DNA of 64,000 nucleotides. Origin: Gordonia hongkongensis. GTDB taxonomy: Bacteria; Actinomycetota; Actinomycetes; Mycobacteriales; Mycobacteriaceae. The notes beneath the pieces are model-generated. The model saw nothing but the letters and a program-made list of their open reading frames with translations, made no database searches and had not been told where the DNA came from. A program made the position numbers and the translations under genes. Of the stretch, positions 14,357 to 23,706 are shown in pieces (position 1 is the stretch's first letter; each line of letters begins with the position of its first letter). The stretch is taken from contig NZ_CP095552.1 of the NCBI RefSeq assembly GCF_023078355.1, positions 3,596,001 to 3,660,000 of the forward strand. The letters run 5' to 3'.

Positions 14357-15514
14357 GTGAAAGCTGTGATCATCGGCGCCGGTATGGGCGGGACCTCGGC
14401 GGGCATCGCGTTGCGACAGCTCGGGCACGAGGTCGAGATATACGAGCAGGTCACCGAGAACCGCCCCGTCGGCGCGGCGATCTCGGTGTGGTCCAACGGG
14501 GTCAAGTGCCTGAACCACCTCGGCCTCGAAGCCGAGACCGCCGCGCTGGGCGGCATCGTCGATTCGATGAGCTACATCGACGCATTCACCGGAGAGACGA
14601 TGTGTCGCTTCAGCATGGCACCGCTCATCGACGAGGTCGGGCAACGTCCTTACCCGATCGCACGCGCCGAACTCCAGCTCATGCTCATGAACGCCTTCGG
14701 CCACGACGAGATCCGGTTCGGCAAGAAGATGGTCGCCGTCCACGACGGTCCGGACGGCGCCACTGTCGAATTCGCCGACGGCACCACTGCCCAGGGTGAT
14801 GTCGTCATCGCCGCCGACGGTGCGAGATCGCTTGCCCGCGACCATGTGCTCGGTCACGCGGTCGAGCGTCGTTACGCGGGGTACGTGAACTTCAACGGAC
14901 TCGTCCCGATCGACGAGGACATCGGACCGGCCACCGAATGGACCACCTACGTGGGCGATTCGCGTCGGGTATCGGTGATGCCGGTGGCGGGCAACCGGTT
15001 CTACTTCTTCTTCGACGTGACCATGCCCGAAGGGGTTCCGTTCGAACGTGGAACCGCACGCGAGGTGCTCGCCGAGGAGTTCGCCGGATGGGCGCCCGGC
15101 GTCCAGAAGCTCATCGAGACACTGGATCCCGCGACCACCAACCGCGTCGAGATCCTCGACATCGATCCGTTCCACACCTGGGTCCGGGGACATGTAGCAC
15201 TACTCGGCGACGCCGCACACAACACCACCCCCGACATCGGGCAGGGTGGTTGTTCGGCGATGGAAGATGCGATCGCCCTGCAGTTCGCCTTCCGTGATCA
15301 CCCCGACGACCTGCACGCGGCCCTCACGACCTATGAGGCGTCACGCACCGAACGGGCCGCCGACCTCGTGCTCCGCGCACGCAAGCGCTGCGACGTCACG
15401 CACGGCAAGGACCCGGAGGCGACCGCGGCCTGGTACGAGGAACTGCGATCCGAGGACGGCACCAACGTCATCCGCGGGATCGTCGGCAACATCGTCGGCG
15501 GCCCGCTCACGTAG
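14357..15514 (+). CDS. hpxO: FAD-dependent urate hydroxylase
   Basis: Flavin monooxygenase that converts urate to 5-hydroxyisourate with NADH and O2, the first step of uricase-independent purine breakdown. It has the FAD GxGxxG motif GAGMGG at residues 7-12, the GAAISVWSNGVKCLNHLG segment, and GDAAHNTTPDIGQGGC. Near the C-terminus are ARKRCDVTHGKDP and WYEELR, all strikingly like Klebsiella HpxO. The 385-aa length agrees with 384 for HpxO. GTG 14357 is chosen because upstream frame lacks similarity and a -10 box fits. Other purine-catabolic genes are not in the window. Confidence 0.87.
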   Translation: MKAVIIGAGMGGTSAGIALRQLGHEVEIYEQVTENRPVGAAISVWSNGVKCLNHLGLEAETAALGGIVDSMSYIDAFTGETMCRFSMAPLIDEVGQRPYPIARAELQLMLMNAFGHDEIRFGKKMVAVHDGPDGATVEFADGTTAQGDVVIAADGARSLARDHVLGHAVERRYAGYVNFNGLVPIDEDIGPATEWTTYVGDSRRVSVMPVAGNRFYFFFDVTMPEGVPFERGTAREVLAEEFAGWAPGVQKLIETLDPATTNRVEILDIDPFHTWVRGHVALLGDAAHNTTPDIGQGGCSAMEDAIALQFAFRDHPDDLHAALTTYEASRTERAADLVLRARKRCDVTHGKDPEATAAWYEELRSEDGTNVIRGIVGNIVGGPLT

Positions 15515-15537
15515 GGCCGCGGCGGGAGCGCCGTCGA

Positions 15538-17033
15538 TCATCCGCCGGTCGAGGGTCCTTCGGTGTGCTCCGCGCCGGCGTCGAGTCGTGCGGTCTCCAG
15601 GCCGTCGTGCGCGACGAGGGCGTTCTCGCGCGAGAGGGTCGGCCCGGGCGCCAGCAGCGACACCACCGACCACGGCGCGCGGGACGGTGAATCCCCGAGC
15701 CCGAGGATGCCGCCGGTCTCGAAGTCCGGTACGCCGAACCGCACACCCGAATCGTTGACATAGAACAGCGATTCGGTACGCGAGCTGTCCGCCTCGTTGC
15801 CGGTCACCTGCAGATACTCACCCGAGCCCGGCGGCATGTAGACCGCGTCGAGGTTCGGTCCGGCACCATCGGACGACGTCAGCCGGACCGGCACCGCGTC
15901 CGACGCGAGCGGCAGTTCGCGCCCCGCGAGCAACGTCGTCTGTGCGCGGGGCTCCCCGTCCCGCGGGTCCAGGTGCGGCACAGCGTCGGATCGCCGCTCA
16001 CGTCCAGCAGCGTCGGCGCGACTTCGGGAAAGTCCGAGACGGGTTCCGACTCCACGGTTCTCAGCGCGGCGAGCTGCCCCGGGGCGACGGTCGTCACCGG
16101 CGCTGCGTCGGAGTCGGCCAGCCGCATGAGTTCGGCGGTCGGGGCGCTGATCTCCTGCACCCCGTCGCGCAGGACCAGGTGATAGGACGTCGTGTCGTCG
16201 ACACCGACCGACTTGACGACACTGCCGACGCTCGCGCCGTCGACTGCCCCGGGCCGGCCGGCGCCCGAGATCTCCGGCACGGCAAGCGGATCGACCAGTG
16301 GGAAGGTGTTGAGCAGGCCGGTGGACATCTGCCGGGGCGTGGCCCCCTCGAGACCGAGAGCCCGCATGACGGGCGCGCTCTCGGTGTCGACAGCGGCACG
16401 GACCGGACTCCAGACACCGTCCCGGAACAGCTGATACACCAGGAAGGTCTGGTCCCCGCCGTCGACGAGCACGGCGTCGGCGGGGTTCGCCGTCCCGATC
16501 GCGTCACCCAGACGCGGCGTCTCGGCGATGACGGTCTGCTCGATCGACTCGACCGGCGCCTCCGACACGGTCGACGAATCGCAGACCGTCCAGGTGGAGG
16601 AGTCCGCGTGCGACGACTTCGGCAGTGCCGCCGGCGCACCCGGGATGCCCAACAGGGGTCCGCGCGGGTACGGCTTGAGCTTGTTGTCCCCGACCGAGGT
16701 CGGCGACTCCGAGCTACCCGTCACCAGCCGTGCCGAGGCCAGGTTGAGGACGGGATGCAGGGTGTCCTCGATCAGGACGTAGGTGCTGCCGCTGTTCTTG
16801 CTGACGATGATCGTGGCGTCGCCGACGGACCCCTGCGGCCGGATCAGGCCCCAGATTCCGCACCCGCCGAGGACCAGCAAGCCGAGGACGGTCCCGACCA
16901 CGAGCGCCTGCAACTGTGAACGCATGGGATCGTGCAACATCCGGACGTCGCGTCGTACCAGCGCGTGCTCGAGCCTCTTGATCAGGAAACGGTAGCCGTT
17001 GACCTGGGCTTTGGTCGTCAGCTGACGTGCCAC
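15538..17033 (-). pseudogene. eccB: Type VII secretion protein EccB, broken by a 1-nt frameshift
   Basis: Membrane-anchored core component of an ESX secretion complex. The N-terminus (ARQLTTKAQVNGYRFLIKRLEHAL, DVRMLHDPMRSQ) and the single helix near residue 50 are diagnostic. At about 15960 the frame changes. Upstream it reads LCRTWTRG, and downstream another frame continues DGEPRAQTTLLAGRELPL to a normal EccB end. One missing G in a GGGG run (GTCCC on the plus strand) explains it. Repaired, it encodes 498 aa, the family length. GTG 17033 has GGGGGAG upstream; ATG 17072 is an alternative. It may be a sequencing error, since the rest is intact. Divergent from eccE. Confidence 0.85.
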
Positions 17034-17236
17034 GGCTCCCCCTGTCCGCACCCGGGCCGCGGCGTCGGACATTCTCCGGCGGCGAGCGGGTTGTGATCTC
17101 CTGCGGCATACCCCCTGCCGCGCGGTAGTAGCCTAGCCGACAAACATGCCCCTGACGTGTGGGGCTCCACCGCTTGTGCACACTCTCGGTGGACGGCACG
17201 CGGCAGTCGGCAGCGGTGATCGAGGGGGTCGCAACC

Positions 17237-18973
17237 GTGGAGCGGAACAGGCGTGGGATGGCACTGCCCACACTCGTCGTGATCGAGGCGGTGCTGGCGC
17301 TCGGACTCGTCGTCTGGGTGGTGTCCGGCAGCGTCTGGGGAGCGACCGCACTCGGCGTGGCCGCGGTCGTCTCCGCAGGTCTGGTGCGGGTCGGCGGCCG
17401 GCCGTCGGTGTTCGGTCGAATCGTGGCGAATCTGTCGTTCTCCTGGTCGCGGATGCGCCGCGACCACGGCGATCTCGCCCCGGCCCCGTTCGACATACCG
17501 CTGCCCGCCCCCAGCACCCACGCCACCGCACGGCGGACATCGGCTCCGACGACCATCGGCGCGAGGTGGGTCGGCGACACCCTGGTCACCGTCGTCCGGG
17601 TGGACCCGGGCAGCCCGGCCGTCACCTACCTGACCCCGGGCCACAGCGAACTCGGCGACGAATCGGGCCAGGTGGTGCCCCTCGGCGTCCTGGCCGAGTG
17701 CATCAGTCCCTACGACATCCGGCTCAGCTCCATCGAGGTCATCAGTCACGGTGTGCGCGTGTGGGGTTCGGGCATCGCGCCGGACACCTACGACCGCACC
17801 CTGGGCCCGCTGTCGGCGACGGCCCAACGGTCGGTGCTGGTCGTCCTCCGGCTCAATCCCCTCGACTGCGCCGACGCCGTCGCCCGCCGCGGGGGCGGCG
17901 CGACCGGTGCACTGCGCACCGCGACGGTGACCACCCGCCGCGTCGCCAAGAGGCTCGCCGAACACGGCTTGTCGACGACCATCCTGTCGGCGGCACAGAT
18001 CACCGCCATCACGGCGCAGCTCACCGAGGGCGCGAGCCTCGACTCGCTCGCCGAGGAACGCGACTCGGTCGGCGTCGCCGGTCTGCGGATGCGCAGCGCC
18101 GCCGTCGAACCGGCCGCCCTGACCGACGTGCTGCGCGGCGTCTGGGTCAACTCCGCGGTCTCGACGACCGTCACCGTGAAGTTGTGCCCACGAGTCACCG
18201 AGGGCAGGCGTCGCGGCGATCGCACGACGGTCGAGGTGTCCGGGATCGTCCGCGTCAACGAGTTCCCCGCCGCGAGGCGCGCACTCGGTGGATGGCCCGC
18301 GGGTCTGATCCCCCTCGACGGCCGCCAGTTCGACGCTCTCGCAGCGAGTCTCCCCATCTCGACGCCGACCCGGCTCGACCGGGCCGTACCCGCACTCACG
18401 GGTTCGGAGGCGGAGGCGTTCCTCGCCTCGGCGCGTATCCCGGCAGGCGGTTGCGGCCAGCTCATCGGCGCCGATCACGCCGGCCGCGCGGTCGCCACCC
18501 GGCTCGTCGGACCCGGTATCTCCACGGTCTCGGTCGCCGCGGGCATTCACGTCGTGGCCCAGATCGCTCTCCGCGCAGTGGCGGTCGGTGCCGCGGTGCG
18601 CGTGCACACCGACCGCCCGCACCGGTGGACCCCGGTGGTCACCGCCGTGGGCGATCCGAGCGCGCTGTCACTCTCGGGCGACCGCACCCCGGCGCGCCCC
18701 GGTCCGGGCCTGGTCATCGTCGACGGTGTGGCGCCACCTTCCCCACAGCCCGACACCACGCGGATGATCGTCGTCGCACCGGGCCTCGACGAACCCGCCG
18801 ACGGCGCCACCGTCGCGCTGCGTCAGAATCCGCGCACGCCACAGGACATCGCACTCGACACCGGCGGGCGGCCGATCCTGGTCACCATGGTCGCGACCCC
18901 CGACGAATGGAACCTGATCGGCGGCTACCCCGAACCCGCGGGCACCGCTGCGGCTACTCCGGTTCGACGCTGA
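17237..18973 (+). CDS. eccE: Type VII secretion protein EccE
   Basis: EccE forms the outer layer of the ESX membrane complex beside EccB, EccC and EccD. Two adjacent hydrophobic helices occupy residues about 8-50 (LPTLVVIEAVLALGLVVWVV and WGATALGVAAVVSAGLV), followed by a long cytoplasmic region, the normal EccE plan. GTG 17237 has GAGGGGG about 9 nt upstream and yields 578 aa. Starts at 17159 or 17216 lack support. It is divergent from eccB. No eccC, eccD, mycP or esx genes are in the window, so this is a split ESX locus, most plausibly part of an ESX-4-like system. Confidence 0.85.
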   Translation: MERNRRGMALPTLVVIEAVLALGLVVWVVSGSVWGATALGVAAVVSAGLVRVGGRPSVFGRIVANLSFSWSRMRRDHGDLAPAPFDIPLPAPSTHATARRTSAPTTIGARWVGDTLVTVVRVDPGSPAVTYLTPGHSELGDESGQVVPLGVLAECISPYDIRLSSIEVISHGVRVWGSGIAPDTYDRTLGPLSATAQRSVLVVLRLNPLDCADAVARRGGGATGALRTATVTTRRVAKRLAEHGLSTTILSAAQITAITAQLTEGASLDSLAEERDSVGVAGLRMRSAAVEPAALTDVLRGVWVNSAVSTTVTVKLCPRVTEGRRRGDRTTVEVSGIVRVNEFPAARRALGGWPAGLIPLDGRQFDALAASLPISTPTRLDRAVPALTGSEAEAFLASARIPAGGCGQLIGADHAGRAVATRLVGPGISTVSVAAGIHVVAQIALRAVAVGAAVRVHTDRPHRWTPVVTAVGDPSALSLSGDRTPARPGPGLVIVDGVAPPSPQPDTTRMIVVAPGLDEPADGATVALRQNPRTPQDIALDTGGRPILVTMVATPDEWNLIGGYPEPAGTAAATPVRR

Positions 18974-18983
18974 CGGACTGACA

Positions 18984-20270
18984 TCATTCGGACGCGGACG
19001 CCACCGATGAGGTCAGGTCGGGTTGCGCCGAGACCGCGGCCGGCACCAGCGCGCGGTAGAAGACCGCACGAGCCGACGCCGCGCGGACGATGACGTCCGG
19101 GTCGTCGTCGGTGATCCACACCGCCCGTCCGGCCGTCACGGTGAGCGGATTCCCACCCGCCGGTCGGACCTCCACCGCGCCGCTGAGCACGGCGAGGATC
19201 TGCGGGCCCGGCATGTCGAAGCAGATCGACGAGGCGTGGTGGAGGCCCGTCCCGTCGAGTTCGACACGCGACAGCCGGAATTCGGGAGCGGGGGTGAGGT
19301 ACACGCGCTCGGCGCCGACGGTCCGGATCTGCGGGGTCAGGTCCGAGACATCGACCGGGGTGAAGTCGAGGACGCGCAACAACTCGGGAACGTCGATGTG
19401 TTTGGGCGTCAGTCCGCCCCGCAGCACATTGTCGGAGTTCGCCATGATCTCCACACCCGTACCGCGGAGGTAGGCGTGCAGGTTACCTGCGGACAGATAG
19501 AGACCCTGCCCGGGTTCGAGGTGAATATTGTTGAGCAGCAACGATGCCAGGACTCCGGGATCGTTCGGGTAGGCCTCCCCGAGTTCACACACCGTCCGCA
19601 GTTCGGCGACGAACTCCGTCTCACCCGTGCTCAGCACGGTGACCGCGCCGGCGAGTACCGCCGGGACCAGCTGACGGAGCAGCGACTCGGGCAGCGTCAG
19701 CCACGTCGTGAAGAGCGCCCGCAGCCCCTCCGAGTCCGGCTGCCCCGCGAGCATCCCCAGATAGGGGTCGAGCTCACTGACCTGCAGTGCGCGGAGCAAC
19801 CGGATGGTGTCCTCCGGTCGACGGAAGCCGGCCAGGGCGTCGAACGGTGTCGTCGCGACGATCAGTTCGGGCTTGTGCCATGGATCGCGGTAGTTGCGGT
19901 CGCGGGCTTCGAGCGCGACACCGCGGGCGTTCTCGCGTTCGAATCCTGCCCGGGCCTGTTCGGCGGACGGATGTGCCTGCAGGGACAGCGGTTCCTCGGC
20001 GGCGAGCACCTTCAGGAGGAACGGCAGACGCTCGCCGAAAGCCGCCGTGCTTGCCGCGCCGAGCGTGCCGATCGGATCCGCGTCGATCACATCGACGAGA
20101 TCCTGCTCGATCCCGGCGACATCGACGCACCGAGCCGAACCCGCGGGATGGGACCCGAACCACAGCTCCGCCTCCGGGTGCGCCGATGGCACGGACCTAC
20201 CCTGCATGGACGCGATCGCGGTCCGCGACCCCCAGGCGTATGGCCGCACCACTCCGTCGATGATCCTCAT
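18984..20270 (-). CDS. manA: Mannose-6-phosphate isomerase, class I
   Basis: Zinc enzyme interconverting fructose 6-phosphate and mannose 6-phosphate, the entry to mannosylated lipids, lipomannan and GDP-mannose. The N-terminus is RPYAWGSRTAIASMQGR. Zinc ligands appear in QAHPS and in HKPELIVA, and GNLHAYLRGTGVEIMANSDNVLRGGLTPKH is the family signature. 428 aa is normal. Its ATG overlaps the stop of the tobH-like gene (ATGA), so the two are co-transcribed. The order matches Rv3255c-Rv3256c. Confidence 0.95.
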   Translation of the reverse strand: MRIIDGVVRPYAWGSRTAIASMQGRSVPSAHPEAELWFGSHPAGSARCVDVAGIEQDLVDVIDADPIGTLGAASTAAFGERLPFLLKVLAAEEPLSLQAHPSAEQARAGFERENARGVALEARDRNYRDPWHKPELIVATTPFDALAGFRRPEDTIRLLRALQVSELDPYLGMLAGQPDSEGLRALFTTWLTLPESLLRQLVPAVLAGAVTVLSTGETEFVAELRTVCELGEAYPNDPGVLASLLLNNIHLEPGQGLYLSAGNLHAYLRGTGVEIMANSDNVLRGGLTPKHIDVPELLRVLDFTPVDVSDLTPQIRTVGAERVYLTPAPEFRLSRVELDGTGLHHASSICFDMPGPQILAVLSGAVEVRPAGGNPLTVTAGRAVWITDDDPDVIVRAASARAVFYRALVPAAVSAQPDLTSSVASASE

Positions 20271-21423
20271 TGCAACGCGTTCCCAACCAGGCGGAGGTAC
20301 ACCGCCGCCATCTCGACCCGTAGTGCCACGATCAGGAAATCCAGTACATCCCCCGGGCCGTCGGCCACCGGATCCTCACCCGGCGCCGGACGCCGGTCCT
20401 CCCACTCGCGGCCGTCCGCGCCCCCGGCGGCCGAAGTCTCTTGCGCACGATCGATTCCGACGAGGAGATCGACCTCTCCGAGACCGGTGATCCGCTGACG
20501 CGTGAACCATTCCCGCCGCCCGGTCGAGACGACCTGGACGCGCGGCGCGGGAGCTGCCGGCGGTCCGTCGAAGTCGGGATCGTAGAAGATCGAGTCCGCA
20601 CTCGGCGCGACATCCGAACGCGACCCGAGCAACTGCACCATTCGCGACACATCCGTGAGTTCGGCTGCGGCGCTGACGATCCCGGAGAGTCCGACGAGCC
20701 CGGCGACCGCATGCCGGGCGATGGCCGCGCCGGCCGGGCTGTCCGCCGTCCAGACGGTGGGGCGGCCCTGGACGCGCAGCGCCAGCGATTTGGCGCGATT
20801 GTGGAAGGCGTCGCGGGCCGGGTGTCCGGTCGAGGCCTCGTCGTCGAGTGCGTCGGCGAGGTCGTCGAGTGCGGGCACGCTCCCGGTGAACCGGACCTGG
20901 GTCAGCGCACCGAACACCGCGAGCAGCGCGGCGGCGAACCCCACGAAGCGGAAGCGGGTTCGATGTCGAACCGCGGCGCGAGGTTGATCCCGTTGCCGCC
21001 CAGCGCATCTCGAAGAGGCCCGGCCACGGGTGCGACCACCACGACCTCGGCCCGCCGGCGTAACGCCCGCGCGGCGGCGTCGGCGAGCGCCATGTCCCCG
21101 GCGTCGTCGCCGGCGACGATCACGACGTCGAGCGGGCCGATCCACCCGGGCAACACCGGACCGCTGACCACCGGGACGTCCACCCGCGCACCGAGCGTGG
21201 CCACCGCGAAGTCGGTCGCCCGATGGGAGACGCCGCTGGAACCGTGGACCACGATGACGCTACGGGGACGCAGGTCCGCGAGCGGGGCGAGCACGCCTTC
21301 GCGTACCGCTTCGGCGACGGCGCGCACCTGTGCGCCGGCGAGCGCGACCGCTCTCAGCAAACCGTCGACATCGGCCGAGATCAGCTCCTCGGCGTCGTCG
21401 AGGTCGGGGGAACCGGTTCGCAT
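20267..21423 (-). pseudogene. TobH-like/SIS-type protein (Rv3256c family) with a 1-nt frameshift
   Basis: Conserved partner of manA, related to bacterial phosphosugar isomerase C-terminal domains (SIS fold). The exact reaction is unknown. The first 155 residues, from MRTGSPDLDDAEEL to INLAPRFDIEP, are in one frame. The remainder, RFRFVGFAAALLAVFGALTQ onward to GNALQ, is in another. The change occurs near 20955-20960, where GAACCCGC would read through if it were GAACCCCGC. The repaired length is 385 aa. A single missing base in a C/G run, the same type as in eccB, suggests either a sequencing slip or a recent mutation. The downstream manA start is coupled to its stop. Confidence 0.8.
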
Positions 21424-21429
21424 GTCACC

Positions 21430-21435
21430 AGGGTA
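21430..21435 (-). promoter_or_regulatory. -10 box TACCCT of the tobH-like/manA unit
   Basis: TACCCT is followed by GGTGAC and the ATG at 21423. This leaderless layout places a promoter directly before the tobH-like gene. Confidence 0.5.
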
Positions 21436-21521
21436 GCCAGGTCGCGGAGTCGGCGCGCACGTACTCGGCACAGTTGCGGCGATGCCTTCGGGGTCCACGC
21501 CCCCCGCGCGGTGGTGACCGG

Positions 21522-22031
21522 TCAGTCGACCGGGTCCGGCAGTACCCGCAGGTGTCCGCGGCGCCCCGGGCGCGGCCGGGTCTGGTGACGCGACGCCCCG
21601 GCGGTCGGGGCGGGCGCATCGACCGGGCCGGCGCGGTGCCGACCCGTCCGACGGTCGTCCACGGCATCGCGATGGGCCTCGACGAACGCGGTGTCCTCGA
21701 AGGCATCGAGGGCGTCGATCGGACTGCGGTCGACGTACCGCGGGCGTCCACCGCCGGCGACGGCTCCGGCTTCCCGAACCGCCTCGGCGAGCGCGGTCAG
21801 CTCTTGATCCTCGGCCGGCGGCGCGGAGAATCCCCGCTCGCTGCGCAGCATCTCCCAGCCGCGCGGGACGGTGATCCGGCGGGCGTGATCGTCGCACAGG
21901 TCCCACGAGTGCGGCTCCTGCGACGTCGCGAGCGGACCGATCACCGCGGTCGACTCGGCATAGACGAAGGTCAGGGTAGCCACCGCGGATCGGGCGCAGC
22001 CGGGTCGGCAGCACAGTCGGGGAAGCTTCAC
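21522..22031 (-). CDS. DUF3499 protein (Rv3258c family)
   Basis: Actinobacteria-specific protein of unknown function. The N-terminal part carries a likely metal site: CCRPGCARSA and, further on, SWDLCDDHARRITVPRGWEMLR, with paired Cys and His as in a small zinc-binding domain. The C-terminal 60 residues are Arg/Pro-rich and probably flexible. GTG 22031 starts a 169-aa product; the Shine-Dalgarno sequence is weak. In M. tuberculosis the gene manB lies between this gene and the manA pair; here only about 100 bp separate them. Confidence 0.85.
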   Translation of the reverse strand: MKLPRLCCRPGCARSAVATLTFVYAESTAVIGPLATSQEPHSWDLCDDHARRITVPRGWEMLRSERGFSAPPAEDQELTALAEAVREAGAVAGGGRPRYVDRSPIDALDAFEDTAFVEAHRDAVDDRRTGRHRAGPVDAPAPTAGASRHQTRPRPGRRGHLRVLPDPVD

Positions 22032-22161
22032 GTGACGAGATTAGCCCTCGTCGCTCGCAACCGCGTCGGCGACACGCTCACCGGGCGGGCGCCCGGCGAA
22101 GACCCGGACCGCCGGAGCAGACACGCAGCGACCGGAGGAGACACGGACTCGTCCGACCTCC

Positions 22162-22167
22162 TACACT
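22162..22167 (+). promoter_or_regulatory. -10 box TACACT of the zincin-like gene
   Basis: TACACT plus a 6-nt spacer CTCGCC precedes ATG 22174; leaderless layout. Confidence 0.5.
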
Positions 22168-22173
22168 CTCGCC

Positions 22174-22695
22174 ATGCGTATCGACCCGAAGCCGACTCCA
22201 CGTGGCTCCTCCGGCCTGCCGGAGGCGCGCCGCGGTCGTCGGCGGACGGGTCGTCACCGCGATCGTCGCGGACGGGGACTGCGCTCGCCGTTGCTGCCAC
22301 AGGGCGTGCCCGCCCACAACAGCCGGTCCGATGAATTCGACGCGGTCGCCCTGGAGGCGTTCGCCGAGATCGACGCGCAGTGGCATGACCAGATCGCCGG
22401 ACTCGACATCGCCGTCGACGAGATCCCCCGGCTCCTGCCCCGTGACCCCGAGACGGTCGAGTGGCCCGACGAGGTGACCGCCGACGGTGCGGTGCCGCTC
22501 GCACGGCTGATCCCGGCCGGGATGGATGTGAACGGCGCACCGACGCGGGCGCAGATCATCCTGTTCCGCCGGCCACTGGAGTCCCGGGCCAAGAAGGGCA
22601 CCGAGTTGCTGGATCTGATCCACGAGGTACTCGTGCAACAGGTGGCGACGCATCTGGGCGTCGACGAAGACACGATCGACCGCGGACCAGAGTGA
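22174..22695 (+). CDS. Zincin-like (PF06262-type) protein, Rv3259 family, probably without protease activity
   Basis: Conserved neighbour of whiB2 usually annotated as a metallopeptidase family protein. The N-terminal 45 residues are Arg-rich and low complexity. The conserved domain spans about 50-173. At the place where related zincins have HExxH followed by HFGIDED, this protein reads QVATHLGVDEDTIDRG, so the first His-Glu pair is not conserved. A separate HE occurs nine residues earlier but not in HExxH. Proteolysis is therefore doubtful. 173 aa; divergent from DUF3499 and convergent with whiB2. Confidence 0.75.
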   Translation: MRIDPKPTPRGSSGLPEARRGRRRTGRHRDRRGRGLRSPLLPQGVPAHNSRSDEFDAVALEAFAEIDAQWHDQIAGLDIAVDEIPRLLPRDPETVEWPDEVTADGAVPLARLIPAGMDVNGAPTRAQIILFRRPLESRAKKGTELLDLIHEVLVQQVATHLGVDEDTIDRGPE

Positions 22696-22759
22696 TCCGC
22701 GGTCGATGATCGGTGGGGACGACTCCGTCGCGAGCCGTCCGGTCAGATGGTGACGCCGG

Positions 22760-23221
22760 TCAGATGATGCCGCGCTTGAGACGCCGGCGCTCCCGCTCCG
22801 ACAGGCCGCCCCAGATACCGAAGCGTTCGTCGTTGTGCAGTGCGTACTCGAGGCATTCGGACTTGACCTCGCAGCCCTGGCAGATCCGCTTGGCCTCACG
22901 TGTCGACCCACCCTTTTCCGGGAAGAACGCCTCGGGGTCGGTCTGCGCACACAGGGCACGGTCCTGCCACTGCTCTTCGACGGCGTCGAAGAGATCGTCG
23001 AAGTCGTTGGGCACCAACGAAAGATGACGACGACCCGGGTCGGCGTCGTCGGCGACGGGCCCGTGCGGCGACCCGAAGTCGGTCCCGATGCCGATGGCCG
23101 ACGCGGCGGCAGTGCCGCCGATCATCGAATCATCAACGGGGCCAAGGGTGTTGAATTCGGCGGTGAATTGCGGGCGGTTCTGTGGTTCAAGCGGATTGCC
23201 GATCGGGTTTTCCAAAGCCAT
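22760..23221 (-). CDS. whiB2: WhiB-family iron-sulfur regulator WhiB2
   Basis: [4Fe-4S]-binding transcription factor required for septation and cell division in mycobacteria (WhiB2/WhmD). Four cluster cysteines are visible: DRALC, then CQGC, then SEC. They are followed by the GIWGG turn and the basic tail RERRRLKRG. 153 aa with an acidic N-terminal extension typical of WhiB2. ATG 23221 has AGGAGG upstream. It lies between the zincin-like gene and fbiA, as in Rv3260c. Confidence 0.94.
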   Translation of the reverse strand: MALENPIGNPLEPQNRPQFTAEFNTLGPVDDSMIGGTAAASAIGIGTDFGSPHGPVADDADPGRRHLSLVPNDFDDLFDAVEEQWQDRALCAQTDPEAFFPEKGGSTREAKRICQGCEVKSECLEYALHNDERFGIWGGLSERERRRLKRGII

Positions 23222-23677
23222 CGTCGGCGCCTCCTAGCTCGGGATGTTGGTAGTTTCTGCGTCCTCTGCGAACACGGCCTGTGTGCCGCACCCACCACTG
23301 TTGCCACACCACTTGTACTACGGATGTGGAAACACCCACATCAGACGTACACAGCGCCCGAGCGACGGCCCGCGAAGTGCCGGAACCGACCCTCTCCCGA
23401 GTTCGAACATACGATCGAATCCGTTGAAGTCCAGCGGTTTTCGATCCGAAGGTTCTCGATCTCAAACTCGGAATGACACTGATGTGATTACACACGCCCA
23501 AGGCGGTCCCGGTCAAGTTGAAGTCAAAGATTCTCTGTTTACCACCAGGATCCGACAACCCTGTGACTCGACACGACATTGACCTCAACCCGACGTGAAT
23601 GTCACACCGAACCCGGCACGGGTCGAAACCATCCGCACCGCACCGACAGCGCCTGACCGCCGACTCGCACCGCGCAC
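23222..23677. promoter_or_regulatory. Long whiB2/fbiA divergent intergenic region
   Basis: About 455 bp with lower GC (particularly 23400-23600) than the flanking genes and no convincing gene. A perfect hairpin GATGTGG-AAACAC-CCACATC lies at 23322-23341. Long upstream regions are typical of whiB2 genes, so the DNA may bind several regulators. No RNA gene recognised. Confidence 0.5.
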
Positions 23678-23683
23678 TACAGT
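23678..23683 (+). promoter_or_regulatory. -10 box TACAGT of fbiA
   Basis: TACAGT lies upstream of a GAAGGAG ribosome-binding site and the GTG start of fbiA, so this transcript should have a short leader. Confidence 0.5.
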
Positions 23684-23706
23684 GGCGGTGTGAAGGAGTA
23701 CCTGCT

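Noticed and set aside
15950..15970. Programmed ribosomal frameshift in eccB
   Set aside because: No slippery heptamer or evident downstream pseudoknot. A missing base in a G run is simpler, and the same event type occurs in the tobH-like gene.
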